A model generated the notes under the pieces. The model had not been told where the DNA came from. It ran no database searches and saw only the letters and a program-made list of their open reading frames with translations. The position numbers and the translations under genes are program-made. This document shows positions 24,885 to 33,620 of a stretch of 64,000 bases of DNA, piece by piece; within the stretch, counting starts at the first letter, position 1; each line of letters opens with the position of its first letter. The stretch is from RCIO01 sp964629765 (GTDB lineage: Bacteria; Pseudomonadota; Alphaproteobacteria; Rhizobiales; Rhizobiaceae): positions 1 through 64,000 of the forward strand of contig CAZVTK010000004.1 of NCBI GenBank assembly GCA_964629765.1, in the 5' to 3' direction.

Positions 24885-25739
24885 ATGATCACCAAAGACG
24901 CCTTGAATGTTTCGCCGGCGGTATTGCGAAGCTTCGTGGCTGTCGCGGATACGCAAAGCTTCACAATGGCCGGCAGGCACGTCGGCTTCCAGCAATCCAC
25001 GATAAGCCAGCACGTTCGCCGCCTTGAGCGCGCGGTGGGACGCCAACTGGTTGCGCGCGATACCCACAACGTGGCACTGACCGCCGATGGGGAAGCTGTA
25101 GCCGACTTCGCCCGCCAGATTCTGGAGGCGAATAATCGGATGGTCCGGTTCTTCTCGGCGGGCACCGAGCGGCGGCGGTTGCGGCTGGGCATATCGGAAG
25201 ATTTCGCAATGTCGGGCCTGGCAGAAGTCCTGACGAATTTTCGGGATCAGAACCCGAACGTCGATCTCGAGCTCGAGATCGGTCTCAGCGGAGCTCTATA
25301 TCAACGGTACGATGCCGGCCAGTTGGACTTAATTTTTGCGAAGCGAAAACCGAAAGACAGGAGAGGAAGCATCGCCTGGCGTGAACGGCTGGCTTGGATC
25401 GGAAGACCTGGCATGATTTTACGATCCGATGAGCCTGTCCCGCTCGTGGCGTACGCCGCCCCGAGCATCACACGCTCGTTGGCGATCGAGACATTGGAAA
25501 GCGCAAACCGGGCGTGGATGATCTCTTGCAGCAGCGGAAGCCTGAATGGTCTCCGCGCGGCGCTCCTCGCGGGCCTCGGCGTCGCGGCCCATTCCAGGCG
25601 CCTCATGCCGGCAGGTCTGGAATCGTTGAAAATACCCGAGCTTCCGACACTCCCGGAGGTTGAATTCGTGGCGCTCGGACCCAGCAGGGGCAATGAGCCA
25701 GCAAGAAAAATGCTGGATATGCTCGTCAATCCCCTGTGA
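24885..25739 (+). CDS. LysR-family transcriptional regulator
   Basis: 284 residues. Winged helix LRSFVAVADTQSFTMAGRHVGFQQSTISQHVRRLERAVG near residues 14-52; effector domain from about 92 (RRLRLGISEDFAMSGLAEVL), ending SRRLMPAGLESL. It is related to IlvR/NocR-like regulators with short effector domains. Divergent from the BASS transporter, its probable target. The inducing molecule cannot be read from sequence. Confidence 0.85.
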   Translation: MITKDALNVSPAVLRSFVAVADTQSFTMAGRHVGFQQSTISQHVRRLERAVGRQLVARDTHNVALTADGEAVADFARQILEANNRMVRFFSAGTERRRLRLGISEDFAMSGLAEVLTNFRDQNPNVDLELEIGLSGALYQRYDAGQLDLIFAKRKPKDRRGSIAWRERLAWIGRPGMILRSDEPVPLVAYAAPSITRSLAIETLESANRAWMISCSSGSLNGLRAALLAGLGVAAHSRRLMPAGLESLKIPELPTLPEVEFVALGPSRGNEPARKMLDMLVNPL

Positions 25740-25776
25740 ACGCGTCAGCGGCCGGTCCGGTCGTCCGCTTCCGGCA

Positions 25777-26985
25777 TCAGGCCGCCCGGGCAGACATCGC
25801 GCGGGTCGCTTCGGCAAGCCGCCGCACCCCTTCGTCGAGCTTCTCGGGCGCATTCAATGTGAAATTGATGCGGATCGCCCGGCGATTGCGGCCTTGCGGG
25901 TCGAACACGCTCGACGGGGTGACGCAGACCCCGCGCGCGAGCGCTTCGCGCAGCAGCAGGTCCGTGTCGAGCGCCGGATCGCGCGCCCTCGCCCAAACGA
26001 ACATGCCGCCCGTCGGCACGTCCCAGTCGAACAGCCCGCCGAGATGACGCGCCATCGCCGCGCAAAGCGCATCGCGGCGCGCCCGATAGAGCGCGAGGAT
26101 GTCCGGCAGGATGCGTTCCGGCAGGCCCGTCGCAAAGGCATCATGGGCGATCCGCTGGCTGAGGCCCGAGGTGCACATATCGGAGCCCTGCTTGGCGCGG
26201 ACCAGCGCCCCGATCATGTCGGGCGCGGCGACGACCCAGCCGATGCGGAAACCGGGGGCCAGTTCCTTCGACAGCGTCCCGAGATAGACGACCGGCCCGT
26301 CATAGGCCGTGTCGCCCCTACCCGACAGGGTCAGCATCCGCGGCAGGGGAGCGCCGTCGTAGTAGAGCGCGCCATAGGGATCGTCCTCGACCAGCCAGGT
26401 GCCGGTGGCTTCGGCCGCGGCGACGAGCGCGCGGCGATCCTCGACCCCGACGAGCCGGCCGGTGGGATTCGAGAAGTTGGGCACGGTATAGCCGAACTGC
26501 GCGCCGTCGAGTGCCGCGAGGGGATCGAAACCGTCGGCTTCCAGCAGCATCGGGCGATAGGCGGGATAATGAGGTCTCCAGGCATCCAGCGCCCCCAGAT
26601 AGGCCGGGCTTTGCGCCGCGATCAGCCCGCCCTTTTCCAGCAGAACCTTGCCGATCAGGTCGAGCGCCTGCATCCCGCTGGTGGTGATCAGGACATTTTC
26701 GCGCGTGAGGCCGAGGCCCGGCGCGCTGAAGCGCGCTGCGATCAGGTCGCGCAGCCCCGGCAGGCCCTCGATCGGCGCATAGGCCAGCGCCTCGCCGGGA
26801 TGGTCCGCAACGGCCCTGGCGGCCAGGGCCGACAGATCGGAAACCGGCCATGTCGACGGGTCGGGCAGCCCGCCCGCCATGTTGATCAGGTCGGGAATCT
26901 GGCCCGCAGACATGAATATCCGCGTGACGTCGTTGGTTTCGGCCAGCCAGTCGGCAAATTTCGGGCGCCGGGCGGTACGCGTCAT
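25777..26985 (-). CDS. PLP-dependent aminotransferase, class I/II (2-aminoadipate/LysN-like)
   Basis: 402 residues. Fold type I: GLPDPSTWPV near residue 39, TTSGMQALDLIGKVL, NFSNPTGRLV, DDPYGALYYDG, and the PLP lysine in YLGTLSKELAPGFRIGW. IRINFT at the C-terminus contains the carboxylate-binding arginine. Members transaminate 2-aminoadipate, branched-chain or aromatic amino acids. In this setting it could remove the amino group after oxidative release of an amino acid by the FAD complex. No HTH domain is fused, so it is an enzyme and not a MocR regulator. The 146-bp gap to the DUF1330 gene shows nothing clear. Confidence 0.88.
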   Translation of the reverse strand: MTRTARRPKFADWLAETNDVTRIFMSAGQIPDLINMAGGLPDPSTWPVSDLSALAARAVADHPGEALAYAPIEGLPGLRDLIAARFSAPGLGLTRENVLITTSGMQALDLIGKVLLEKGGLIAAQSPAYLGALDAWRPHYPAYRPMLLEADGFDPLAALDGAQFGYTVPNFSNPTGRLVGVEDRRALVAAAEATGTWLVEDDPYGALYYDGAPLPRMLTLSGRGDTAYDGPVVYLGTLSKELAPGFRIGWVVAAPDMIGALVRAKQGSDMCTSGLSQRIAHDAFATGLPERILPDILALYRARRDALCAAMARHLGGLFDWDVPTGGMFVWARARDPALDTDLLLREALARGVCVTPSSVFDPQGRNRRAIRINFTLNAPEKLDEGVRRLAEATRAMSARAA

Positions 26986-27131
26986 GGTCGCTCCTCAAAT
27001 CGAACGCAACAGCCCGACACGCACCGCAATGGCCTTGGCGCCTTCGCGCGCTGGCTCAGCGGCGATCACGGCCAAGCCCACAAGAGCCGCCGAACACGAG
27101 GCCAGCTTTTCCAGCCGGAAGGCCCATGGGG

Positions 27132-27452
27132 TCACACATTCGGTTCGGGATCTTGAGTGTTGTCGCGGCCCGCCTGCAAGAGGATGCGTGCCGTGGAGGC
27201 TTGCCGCCGGAAAACCGCGGCGCTCTGGTAATCGGCGTCATTGTACCACGCCAGCGCCTTTTCCCGGTCCGGGAACTCCAGAAGCACCATTCGCTCGGCA
27301 AAAACCGGGCCTCCTTCGACCGTCTCCACGGGGTCGCCACGGGTGAGGAACTTGCCGCCGTAGCGCGCCAGCGTAGCGGGCGTGAGCGCGGTGTATTTGC
27401 GATAGGTCTCCGGATCGCGGATCGTCATGGTGCAGACGAAATAGGCAGGCAC
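27132..27452 (-). CDS. DUF1330 protein
   Basis: 106 residues. The dimeric alpha/beta-barrel fold of DUF1330 is clear: YFVCTMTIRDPETYRKY at the start, YGGKFLTRGDP, then MVLLEFPDREKALAWYNDADYQSA. Function is unknown; members are small ferredoxin-like-fold proteins often found in catabolic operons. It is divergent from the Lrp-family gene across 137 bp. Confidence 0.88.
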   Translation of the reverse strand: MPAYFVCTMTIRDPETYRKYTALTPATLARYGGKFLTRGDPVETVEGGPVFAERMVLLEFPDREKALAWYNDADYQSAAVFRRQASTARILLQAGRDNTQDPEPNV

Positions 27453-27589
27453 GGTCGTTGCTCCCTCTCACGGATGCTCGACAGACAGTATCTCGAACAT
27501 CTTGGCGAATGTCAGCGATCTTAGGCGTTCACCGCACGTACTGCGCGTGATATCGCTACGATCAAACAAAATCTGAGAAATTTTCACTC

Positions 27590-28051
27590 ATGTCCGTTCT
27601 CGACGCGATCGATCATCGCATTCTAGACGTGCTGCGCCGGGACGGGCGGATTTCCATTCTGGACCTTGCCGAGCGCGTCGGCCTTTCTCCCACGCCATGC
27701 GGGCGCCGCGTGAAGCGGATGGAAGAGGAAGGGATCATCAAAGGATATGCCGCCCGCATCGATCCGGTGGCGCTCGGGCTGACGGTCAGCGTCCTGTGCT
27801 CGGTAAGGCTGGTCCGCCACGGAACCGACAGGACAGAGCAGTTCCTCTCGGCCATCGCCAAGCGTCCCGAGATCACGGAATGCCCGCTGGTGGCCGGCAA
27901 TGTCGATTATGTCCTGCGCATCTGGGTGCGCGACCTCGACGCGCTTGGGACGTTCATCCGTGATGTGCTGCAATCCATTCCAGCGGTTGCCGAAACCACG
28001 ACCATGGTGATCCTGAAGCACGACAACCCGTACAAGAATTCGGAGTCATGA
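27590..28051 (+). CDS. Lrp/AsnC-family transcriptional regulator
   Basis: 153 residues. N-terminal HTH (IDHRILDVLRRDGRISILDLAERVGLSPTPCGRRVKRMEEEGII, broken here between helices) and C-terminal RAM ligand-binding domain (TECPLVAGNVDYVLRIWVRDLDAL). These regulators respond to amino acids. It is the last intact gene of the accessory region; its targets are probably the neighbouring DUF1330 and aminotransferase genes. CCCCC/GGGGG at about 28060-28074 can form a stem just after the stop. Confidence 0.9.
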   Translation: MSVLDAIDHRILDVLRRDGRISILDLAERVGLSPTPCGRRVKRMEEEGIIKGYAARIDPVALGLTVSVLCSVRLVRHGTDRTEQFLSAIAKRPEITECPLVAGNVDYVLRIWVRDLDALGTFIRDVLQSIPAVAETTTMVILKHDNPYKNSES

Positions 28052-28124
28052 CAACAGGCCCCCTCGCTGGGGGATTCACAGCAGCGGCATCGCAAATAAT
28101 GCGCCATCGCCCGAATACCATCGG

Positions 28125-28249
28125 AAGGGCGCGCAGCGTGTCGAAGCTGGGCTCTGGCCGGACCTTACTCGACATCGGCATGGCGTGTGCCCGCCCTCCC
28201 GGACCTCGGCTGCGAGACCGCTCCCGGCGATCCCGACGCGGCGGAGTAG
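28125..28249 (+). pseudogene. Decayed copy of the 7732-9231 ATPase gene (3' part)
   Basis: Bases 28156-28191 match 8332-8367 of the intact ATPase gene at 31 of 36 positions. Bases 28196-28240 match its 3' end (9154-9198) at 43 of 45, followed by GCGGAGTAG, the same final codons and stop. The intervening roughly 790 bp of the gene, and 24 bp near the end, are missing, so no protein is made. The remnant ends 6 bp before the DEAD-box helicase stop, suggesting the ATPase gene once stood here, convergent with the helicase gene. Confidence 0.75.
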
Positions 28250-28255
28250 AACGGC

Positions 28256-30073
28256 TCAGGACGGGCGCTTCGGCTTCTTCCCTATAAACTTGCCGGCCGC
28301 CTCCTTGCCGCGATGCGGCTTGCGGAACGGTTTTTGCCCGGCCTTGCCGCCATCCTTGAAGCGGGTGTTTTCCCGTCGCGGCGCCCAATGTGCCTCGCCG
28401 GCCGGCGCGATCACGATGCCCCGCTCGATGCTGCCGGGCTGCCTGATGCGCTCGGCGAAATCCGCGGCCTTGTCGGCGGAAATCTCGAAGCGCGTCTCGG
28501 TCTCGTCGATCCTGATCGAGCCGACGTCGCGTTTCGACACGCCGCCCGCCTTGCAGATCATCGGCAGCAGCCATTTGGGATCGGCCCGCTGCTTCCTGCC
28601 GAGCGACAGGGTGAACCAGACGCCGCCCTCCATGTCCGGGCCGCGCGGCGCCCGCGCCGGGGTTGGGGCCGGGCCGCGATCCTCCTCGAACGGCCTCTCG
28701 CGCCTCGGCTTGCGTCCCTGCATTTCATGGACGGGCAACGGCCACAGGTCTTCCGGAACCGGGCGGGCGGCGAGCTGCTGGCGGACGAAGGCGGCGGCGA
28801 TGCGCCCGGGGCTCGCCTGCGCCAGAAGTTCGGCGACGAAGCCGGCTTCCGCCTCGCCGGGCTCTGCGGCGGACAGCGCGGCGTCGAGGATCTGCCGGCG
28901 GTAGCGCGCCTCGATCGCGGCGATCGCGGGCGCGGCGCGAAGGGTCGCCGTCAGCTTCGCCAGCGCCAGCACGCGCTGGGCCGCGCCGCGCCTGTTTTCC
29001 GGGACGATGAGCACGCACACGCCCTTGCGTCCGGCGCGGCCCGTCCGGCCCGAGCGGTGAAGCAGCGTCTCCGGATTGCCCGGCACGTCGGCATGGATCA
29101 CCAGGTCGAGGTTAGGCAGGTCGATGCCGCGCGCGGCGACATCGGTGGCCACGCACACATGGGCGCGGCCGTCTCGCATCGCCTGCAAGGCGCTGGACCG
29201 CTCCGACTGCGCCATCTCGCCCGACAGCGACACGACCGAAAAGCCGCGATTGGCGAGCCGCGCGGTCAAATGGCGCACCGCCTCGCGCGTGTGGCAGAAC
29301 ACCAGCGCGCCGGTGCTGTCGGAATCGAGCAGCGTGTTGATGACGGCGTGCTCGCGCTCGTCGCGCCGCACCAGCATGAGCTGATATTCGATGTCGGCAT
29401 GCTGCTCGGCGGCGGCCGTCGCGGCGATGCGCACCGCATCCTTCTGGAAGGTCCTGGCGAGCTCCGCGATGCCGCGCGGCACCGTGGCGGAGAACAACAA
29501 CGTGCGCCTCCCGGCCGGCGCCGCGCCGAGGATGAATTCGAGATCGTCGCGAAAGCCGAGGTCCAGCATCTCGTCGGCCTCGTCCAGCACGACGGCGCGC
29601 AAGACCCCGAGGTCGAGCGCGCCCTTCGTGATATGGTCGCGCAGGCGGCCGGGCGTGCCGACGACGAGATGGGCGCCGCGCTCCAGCGCGCGGCGCTCCC
29701 CGCGCATGTCCATGCCGCCGACGCAGGTCGCGGTGCGGATGCCTGTGTCCGCGTAGAGCCAGTCGAGCTCGCGCTGCACCTGCATGGCGAGCTCGCGCGT
29801 CGGCGCGATGACCAGCCCGAGCGGCCGGTCCGCCGCCTCGAATTGCCCGGCCTCGCCGAGCAGGGTCGGGGCGATGGCGATGCCGAAGGCGACGGTCTTG
29901 CCCGAGCCGGTCTGCGCCGAGACGAGGAGGTCGGCCTCGCCATGGCCGCCGCCGGCCATCTCCTGCTGCACGGGCGTGAGCTGGCTGTAGCCTCTGGCGG
30001 CAAGGGCCGAAGCAAGCGCGGGGTGGATGGCGTCCGCGCGGAATGTCGCGGCCGGGTCGTCGTTCGGCGTCAT
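28256..30073 (-). CDS. DEAD-box ATP-dependent RNA helicase with DbpA-type RNA-binding domain
   Basis: 605 residues. Helicase motifs in order: Q-motif YSQLTPVQQEM, Walker A SAQTGSGKTVA, PTRELA, TPGRL, DEAD in LDEADEMLD, SAT, then HRSGRTGRAGRKG. After an Arg/Pro-rich linker (about 480) a DbpA-like RNA-binding domain KWLLPMICKAGGVSKRDVG is followed by a basic tail (KPFRKPHRGK). It likely works in ribosome assembly or RNA remodelling. The start at MTPNDDPAATF follows AGAGAACGCC. It sits just outside the right border of the accessory region. Confidence 0.93.
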   Translation of the reverse strand: MTPNDDPAATFRADAIHPALASALAARGYSQLTPVQQEMAGGGHGEADLLVSAQTGSGKTVAFGIAIAPTLLGEAGQFEAADRPLGLVIAPTRELAMQVQRELDWLYADTGIRTATCVGGMDMRGERRALERGAHLVVGTPGRLRDHITKGALDLGVLRAVVLDEADEMLDLGFRDDLEFILGAAPAGRRTLLFSATVPRGIAELARTFQKDAVRIAATAAAEQHADIEYQLMLVRRDEREHAVINTLLDSDSTGALVFCHTREAVRHLTARLANRGFSVVSLSGEMAQSERSSALQAMRDGRAHVCVATDVAARGIDLPNLDLVIHADVPGNPETLLHRSGRTGRAGRKGVCVLIVPENRRGAAQRVLALAKLTATLRAAPAIAAIEARYRRQILDAALSAAEPGEAEAGFVAELLAQASPGRIAAAFVRQQLAARPVPEDLWPLPVHEMQGRKPRRERPFEEDRGPAPTPARAPRGPDMEGGVWFTLSLGRKQRADPKWLLPMICKAGGVSKRDVGSIRIDETETRFEISADKAADFAERIRQPGSIERGIVIAPAGEAHWAPRRENTRFKDGGKAGQKPFRKPHRGKEAAGKFIGKKPKRPS

Positions 30074-30136
30074 GGCGTTCTCTCTGTGACGCCGCCGCAT
30101 ATCACAGCCGCAGTGCCGCCGCCTATCGATCCTGCA

Positions 30137-32860
30137 CTATCCGACACCTTGCGCGGCCGGGTGCAGCGGCAGCGTGACCCTGAAGCAGGCGCCCTCGCCT
30201 TCGCCGGACGCGAGTTCCAGCATGCCATGCATGCGCGCGACGATCTCGCGGCTGATCGGCAGGCCGAGGCCCGCCCCGGCAAAGGACACCACCTCGCCGA
30301 GCCGCCCCCTGTAGAACTTGTCGAAGATGCGCGAGCGCTCCTCCTCCGGCACGCCGGGGCCGTTGTCGGCGATGTCGACCACGTAGCGGTCGCCCTCGAT
30401 GCGCGAGCGCACCATCACCTGCGGCTGCGGCGCATCGTTGTACTTGATGGCGTTGGAGATGAGGTTGATGAACACCTGGCTCAGCCGGTCGGGATCGGCC
30501 GAGATCACCGCCTTGCCGACGCGCGGGCCGGACGCCACCGCCGTGCCGTTCTGGCGCGCCAGCGCGCCGCAGACGCGCAGCGCCTGGTCGAGCGATTCTT
30601 CGGCGTCGATGGGCTTGTTGTCCCACACGCGCTCGCCGCGCTCCAACGCCGACAGGTCGAGGATTTCGTCCAGCAGCGAGGTGAGCCGCAGGCTCTCCTT
30701 GTGGATGGTGGACATGAATTTCCGGCTGGCGTCGTGGTCGAGGTCGTCTTCCGTCAGCAGGATTTCGGAGAAGGCGCGGATCGCCGTCATCGGCGTGCGC
30801 ACCTCGTGGCTGACCTGGCTCAAAAACTCGTCCTTCTGCTGGTCGACCTTGCGCAACTGGCGGTTGGCGATCTCCAGCTTCTCGGCGGTGGCGCGCAACT
30901 GGGCCGAGGCGCGCTCCAGCGCCTGCGAATGCTCGATCGCCTGCTGCGTCTCGTCGGCCATCTGCATGACCTCCTCCAGCGACACCGCGTCGCCCGACAC
31001 CACCTTGGACAGCATGACATGGGCGGAGGCCGAGCCGATGGAGCCGGAAAGCTCGCGCTCCAGCCGGTGGATGAAGGCCGGCGTCGGCTCGACGCTGTTC
31101 CACGCCCTGCCGGTCTGGCGGGCCTCCTCGGAGAACAGGTCGAACGCCCGCTGGTGCCCGAGCACGCGGCGCGCTACGAGGAACAGGTCGTCCGCGGCGG
31201 CCGAGCCGCGCAGCGCCGCCGCGTCCCCGGCCGGCTTGCGGAACACGTTGAGGAATATGGCCGCCTGCATGTGCTCCAGCGGCGACTGGCTGGTGAGCAG
31301 CGAGCCGACGACGAGCACCGCGCTGTTGAACAGCAGGCTCCAGAAGACGGCATGCGCCAGCGGGTCGAGCCGGTCGAGGCCGAACAGCGCCTGCGGCCTG
31401 AGCCATGACAGGCCGAGCGGCCCTTCCGCCATGATCGCCGCGACGGCCGGCGAGGACGAGGCGAAGGACGGCATGAAGCTGCACCACAGCCAGACGACGT
31501 AGCCGACGGAGATGGCCGCGATCGCCGCCTTGGCGGAGGCGTCGCGCCAGAACAGCGCGGCGAGGATCGCCGGCAGGAACTGCGCGACGCCGGTGAACGA
31601 GATGAGGCCGATGGGCGCCAGCGCGTTGGAGGCGCGCGTCAGCGAGAAATAGCCGAAGCCGAGGAACAGGATCAGCACGATCGAAAGCCGCCGCGCATTG
31701 AGGATCAGCCGGCGCACGCCCTGCCCGTCGCCGGTGCGGTCGTCCGGTGACAGCCGCAGCATGATCGGCACGACGATGTGGTTGGACACCATGATCGACA
31801 GCGCGATGGATTCGAGGATGATCATCGAAGTCGCCGACGAGAACCCGCCGATGAAGGCGAACAGCGCCAGCCCGTCCTGCCCGCCGGCCAGCGGCAGGGT
31901 AAGGGTGAACATGTCCGGGTTCGAGCCCGGCTTCATGGTGGTGAGGCCGTGCAGCGCGATGGGCACGATGAACAGGCTCATCGCCAGCATGTAGGCCGGG
32001 AAGGCCCAGCTCGCGGTGCGCAGGTGCCGCTCGTCGGAATTCTCCACCACCGTGACCTGGAACTGGCGCGGCAGGCAGATGATCGCCGCCGCCGCCAGCA
32101 GCAGCGTCGCCACCCAGCGGTCGCCGAAGGTCTCGGTCGCGTGGATGCGAAGCCCCGCCTCGGCGGCGCGGGTGAAGATGGGATCCAGCCCGCCCGCCGA
32201 ATAGAGCACGAACAGGCCGACGGCGATCAGCGCGGTGAGCTTGACCACCGCTTCCAGCGCAATGGCCGCGACGACGCCGTGGTGCTGCTCCTTGGCGTCG
32301 ACGTTGCGGGTGCCGAACAGGATGGTGAAGACCGCCATGCCGGCCGCCACGCCGAGCGCCAGCCCGACCTCGTCCCAGCCTTCGAGGCTGCCGCGGCCGA
32401 ACTCCGACGAGCCGGCGATGGCCTCGATGGACGAGGTGACCGCCTTGAGCTGCAAGGCGATGTAGGGCGCAATGGCGATGACCGCCATGACGGTGACGAG
32501 CACGCCGAGCCGGCTCGACTTGCCGAAGCGCGACGACAAAAGGTCGGCCAGCGAGGTGATGCGCTGGTCGTGGCTGATGCGCACCAGCCGCCGCAGGATG
32601 AACCACCAGCCGATGAAGACCAGCGTCGGCCCGAGATAGATGGTGACGAATTCGAGTCCGTTGCGCGCCGCCGAGCCGACCGCGCCGTAGAAGGTCCAGC
32701 TCGTGCAGTAGACGGAGATGGACAGGGTGTAGACGAAGGGCGAGCGCAGGAAGCCGCCGGCGCGGCTGCGCGTGTGGCGGTCGCCGAGATAGGCGACGAG
32801 GAAGAGCAGGCCGACATAGCCGACCGCCGTGGCGATCACCAGGTCGGCGGTCAGCGTCAT
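30137..32860 (-). CDS. Sodium/solute symporter-histidine kinase fusion (CbrA/MctS-like)
   Basis: 907 residues. Residues about 1-560 form an SSS (PutP-type) transporter domain with about 13 membrane segments (YCTSWTFYGAVGSAARNG, IALQLKAVTSSIEAI, FIGGFSSATSMIILE). A cytoplasmic linker and coiled coil (ALERASAQLRATAEKLEIAN) leads to a HisKA domain with phospho-acceptor about H685 in FLSQVSHEVRTPM. The HATPase domain has N-box NLISNAIKYND, DNGPGVP and GAGLGLPI. Such fusions sense a transported solute, as CbrA does for histidine. ATG at 32860 overlaps the stop of the small membrane gene (ATGA). A receiver-only protein, its probable partner, is in the same operon. Confidence 0.92.
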   Translation of the reverse strand: MTLTADLVIATAVGYVGLLFLVAYLGDRHTRSRAGGFLRSPFVYTLSISVYCTSWTFYGAVGSAARNGLEFVTIYLGPTLVFIGWWFILRRLVRISHDQRITSLADLLSSRFGKSSRLGVLVTVMAVIAIAPYIALQLKAVTSSIEAIAGSSEFGRGSLEGWDEVGLALGVAAGMAVFTILFGTRNVDAKEQHHGVVAAIALEAVVKLTALIAVGLFVLYSAGGLDPIFTRAAEAGLRIHATETFGDRWVATLLLAAAAIICLPRQFQVTVVENSDERHLRTASWAFPAYMLAMSLFIVPIALHGLTTMKPGSNPDMFTLTLPLAGGQDGLALFAFIGGFSSATSMIILESIALSIMVSNHIVVPIMLRLSPDDRTGDGQGVRRLILNARRLSIVLILFLGFGYFSLTRASNALAPIGLISFTGVAQFLPAILAALFWRDASAKAAIAAISVGYVVWLWCSFMPSFASSSPAVAAIMAEGPLGLSWLRPQALFGLDRLDPLAHAVFWSLLFNSAVLVVGSLLTSQSPLEHMQAAIFLNVFRKPAGDAAALRGSAAADDLFLVARRVLGHQRAFDLFSEEARQTGRAWNSVEPTPAFIHRLERELSGSIGSASAHVMLSKVVSGDAVSLEEVMQMADETQQAIEHSQALERASAQLRATAEKLEIANRQLRKVDQQKDEFLSQVSHEVRTPMTAIRAFSEILLTEDDLDHDASRKFMSTIHKESLRLTSLLDEILDLSALERGERVWDNKPIDAEESLDQALRVCGALARQNGTAVASGPRVGKAVISADPDRLSQVFINLISNAIKYNDAPQPQVMVRSRIEGDRYVVDIADNGPGVPEEERSRIFDKFYRGRLGEVVSFAGAGLGLPISREIVARMHGMLELASGEGEGACFRVTLPLHPAAQGVG

Positions 32861-33108
32861 GGCCGCCTGCCCGTCTCGCGGCCCTTTTCGCGGCCCGGCG
32901 GCGGGGGCGTGTCGTCCGGCAGCAAGCGGCTGAACCTCCACGCCACCGCCACCAGCACCATCCACAGCGCGAAGACGTAGACCGTCTCGACCGGCACACC
33001 GAAGGGCCGCGCGTCGAAGCGGAACAGCAGCACGACCGGCGGCAGGACGGCGAGCGCCCCGAACAGGGTGAAGACGAAGGAGGCGGCGACGAGCTTGCGG
33101 CGGGTCAT
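32857..33108 (-). CDS. Small two-helix membrane protein, symporter accessory subunit (DUF3311/DUF485-like)
   Basis: 83 residues with two hydrophobic helices (about 6-26 and 37-56) and a charged Pro-rich tail. Size, topology and position immediately before an SSS domain match small partner proteins (DUF3311, DUF485, YhdT types) that precede stand-alone symporters such as PanF or ActP. Here the downstream symporter is fused to a kinase, which suggests the transporter half is still folded and possibly working. The stop overlaps the kinase start, and it begins 1 bp after the receiver gene's stop. Confidence 0.75.
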   Translation of the reverse strand: MTRRKLVAASFVFTLFGALAVLPPVVLLFRFDARPFGVPVETVYVFALWMVLVAVAWRFSRLLPDDTPPPPGREKGRETGRRP

Positions 33109-33109
33109 G

Positions 33110-33517
33110 TCAGGCGCGACCGCCCGGTGACGGCCGCTCCTCCGCCGGTGCCCGGTCGAGCAGCGCCCGCACGGCGCTGACGACGTCGGCGTTGGCATAG
33201 GGCTTGGTGACGAAGCTGTCGGCGCCGAGCTGCTCGGCGATCCGCCGGTCCTGGTGCTGGCCCTTGGCCGTCAGCACGAGCACCGGCAGCGCGGCGGTCG
33301 CCGGATCGCCCCTGATCTGCTTCAGCACCTCGAAGCCCGACCGTTTCGGCAGCATGATGTCGAGCACCAGCACGCGCGGGCGCTCCTGCCGCACCGCGCC
33401 CATCACCGCCTCGCCGTCGGTGACCGACCTGATGCTCCAGCCGGCGCGCTGGAGGACGAAGCTCAGCGCCTCCAGAATGCTCGGCTCGTCCTCGGCAATG
33501 AGGATGTCTGTCGCCAC
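33110..33517 (-). CDS. Single-domain response regulator
   Basis: About 135 residues, a receiver domain alone with a short tail. Acidic pocket AEDEPS (8-13), phospho-acceptor D53 in VLVLDIMLPKRSG, conserved T/K in VLTAKG and VTKPY. There is no DNA-binding output. GTG at 33517 has AGGAG five bases upstream; longer frames lack this. First gene of the receiver, small membrane protein, SSS-kinase operon, so it probably takes phosphate from that kinase and passes the signal by protein contact or a phosphorelay. The ScfR-like regulator next door is another possible output. Confidence 0.9.
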   Translation of the reverse strand: MATDILIAEDEPSILEALSFVLQRAGWSIRSVTDGEAVMGAVRQERPRVLVLDIMLPKRSGFEVLKQIRGDPATAALPVLVLTAKGQHQDRRIAEQLGADSFVTKPYANADVVSAVRALLDRAPAEERPSPGGRA

Positions 33518-33620
33518 ACTCGCTCCTCCCGCCCCTTCCCCCGAAGGAGCCCCTTCTTTTGTGAGCAGATAACCCCAACTTCGAGGATTGGCCAAGCCCG
33601 TTGAGGCAGGTCCACCGAGG

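Noticed and set aside
9232..28249. Integrative element with integrase and tRNA attachment site
   Set aside because: No integrase, transposase or tRNA gene was found at either border; only the duplicated ATPase tail supports an insertion history.
28313..31408. Long plus-strand frame opposite helicase and kinase genes
   Set aside because: Antisense to two strongly supported genes with all catalytic motifs; translation is low-complexity.
30123..32999. Second long minus-strand frame overlapping the symporter-kinase
   Set aside because: It is another frame of the same strand with Arg/Gly-rich translation, while the chosen frame has SSS, HisKA and HATPase motifs.
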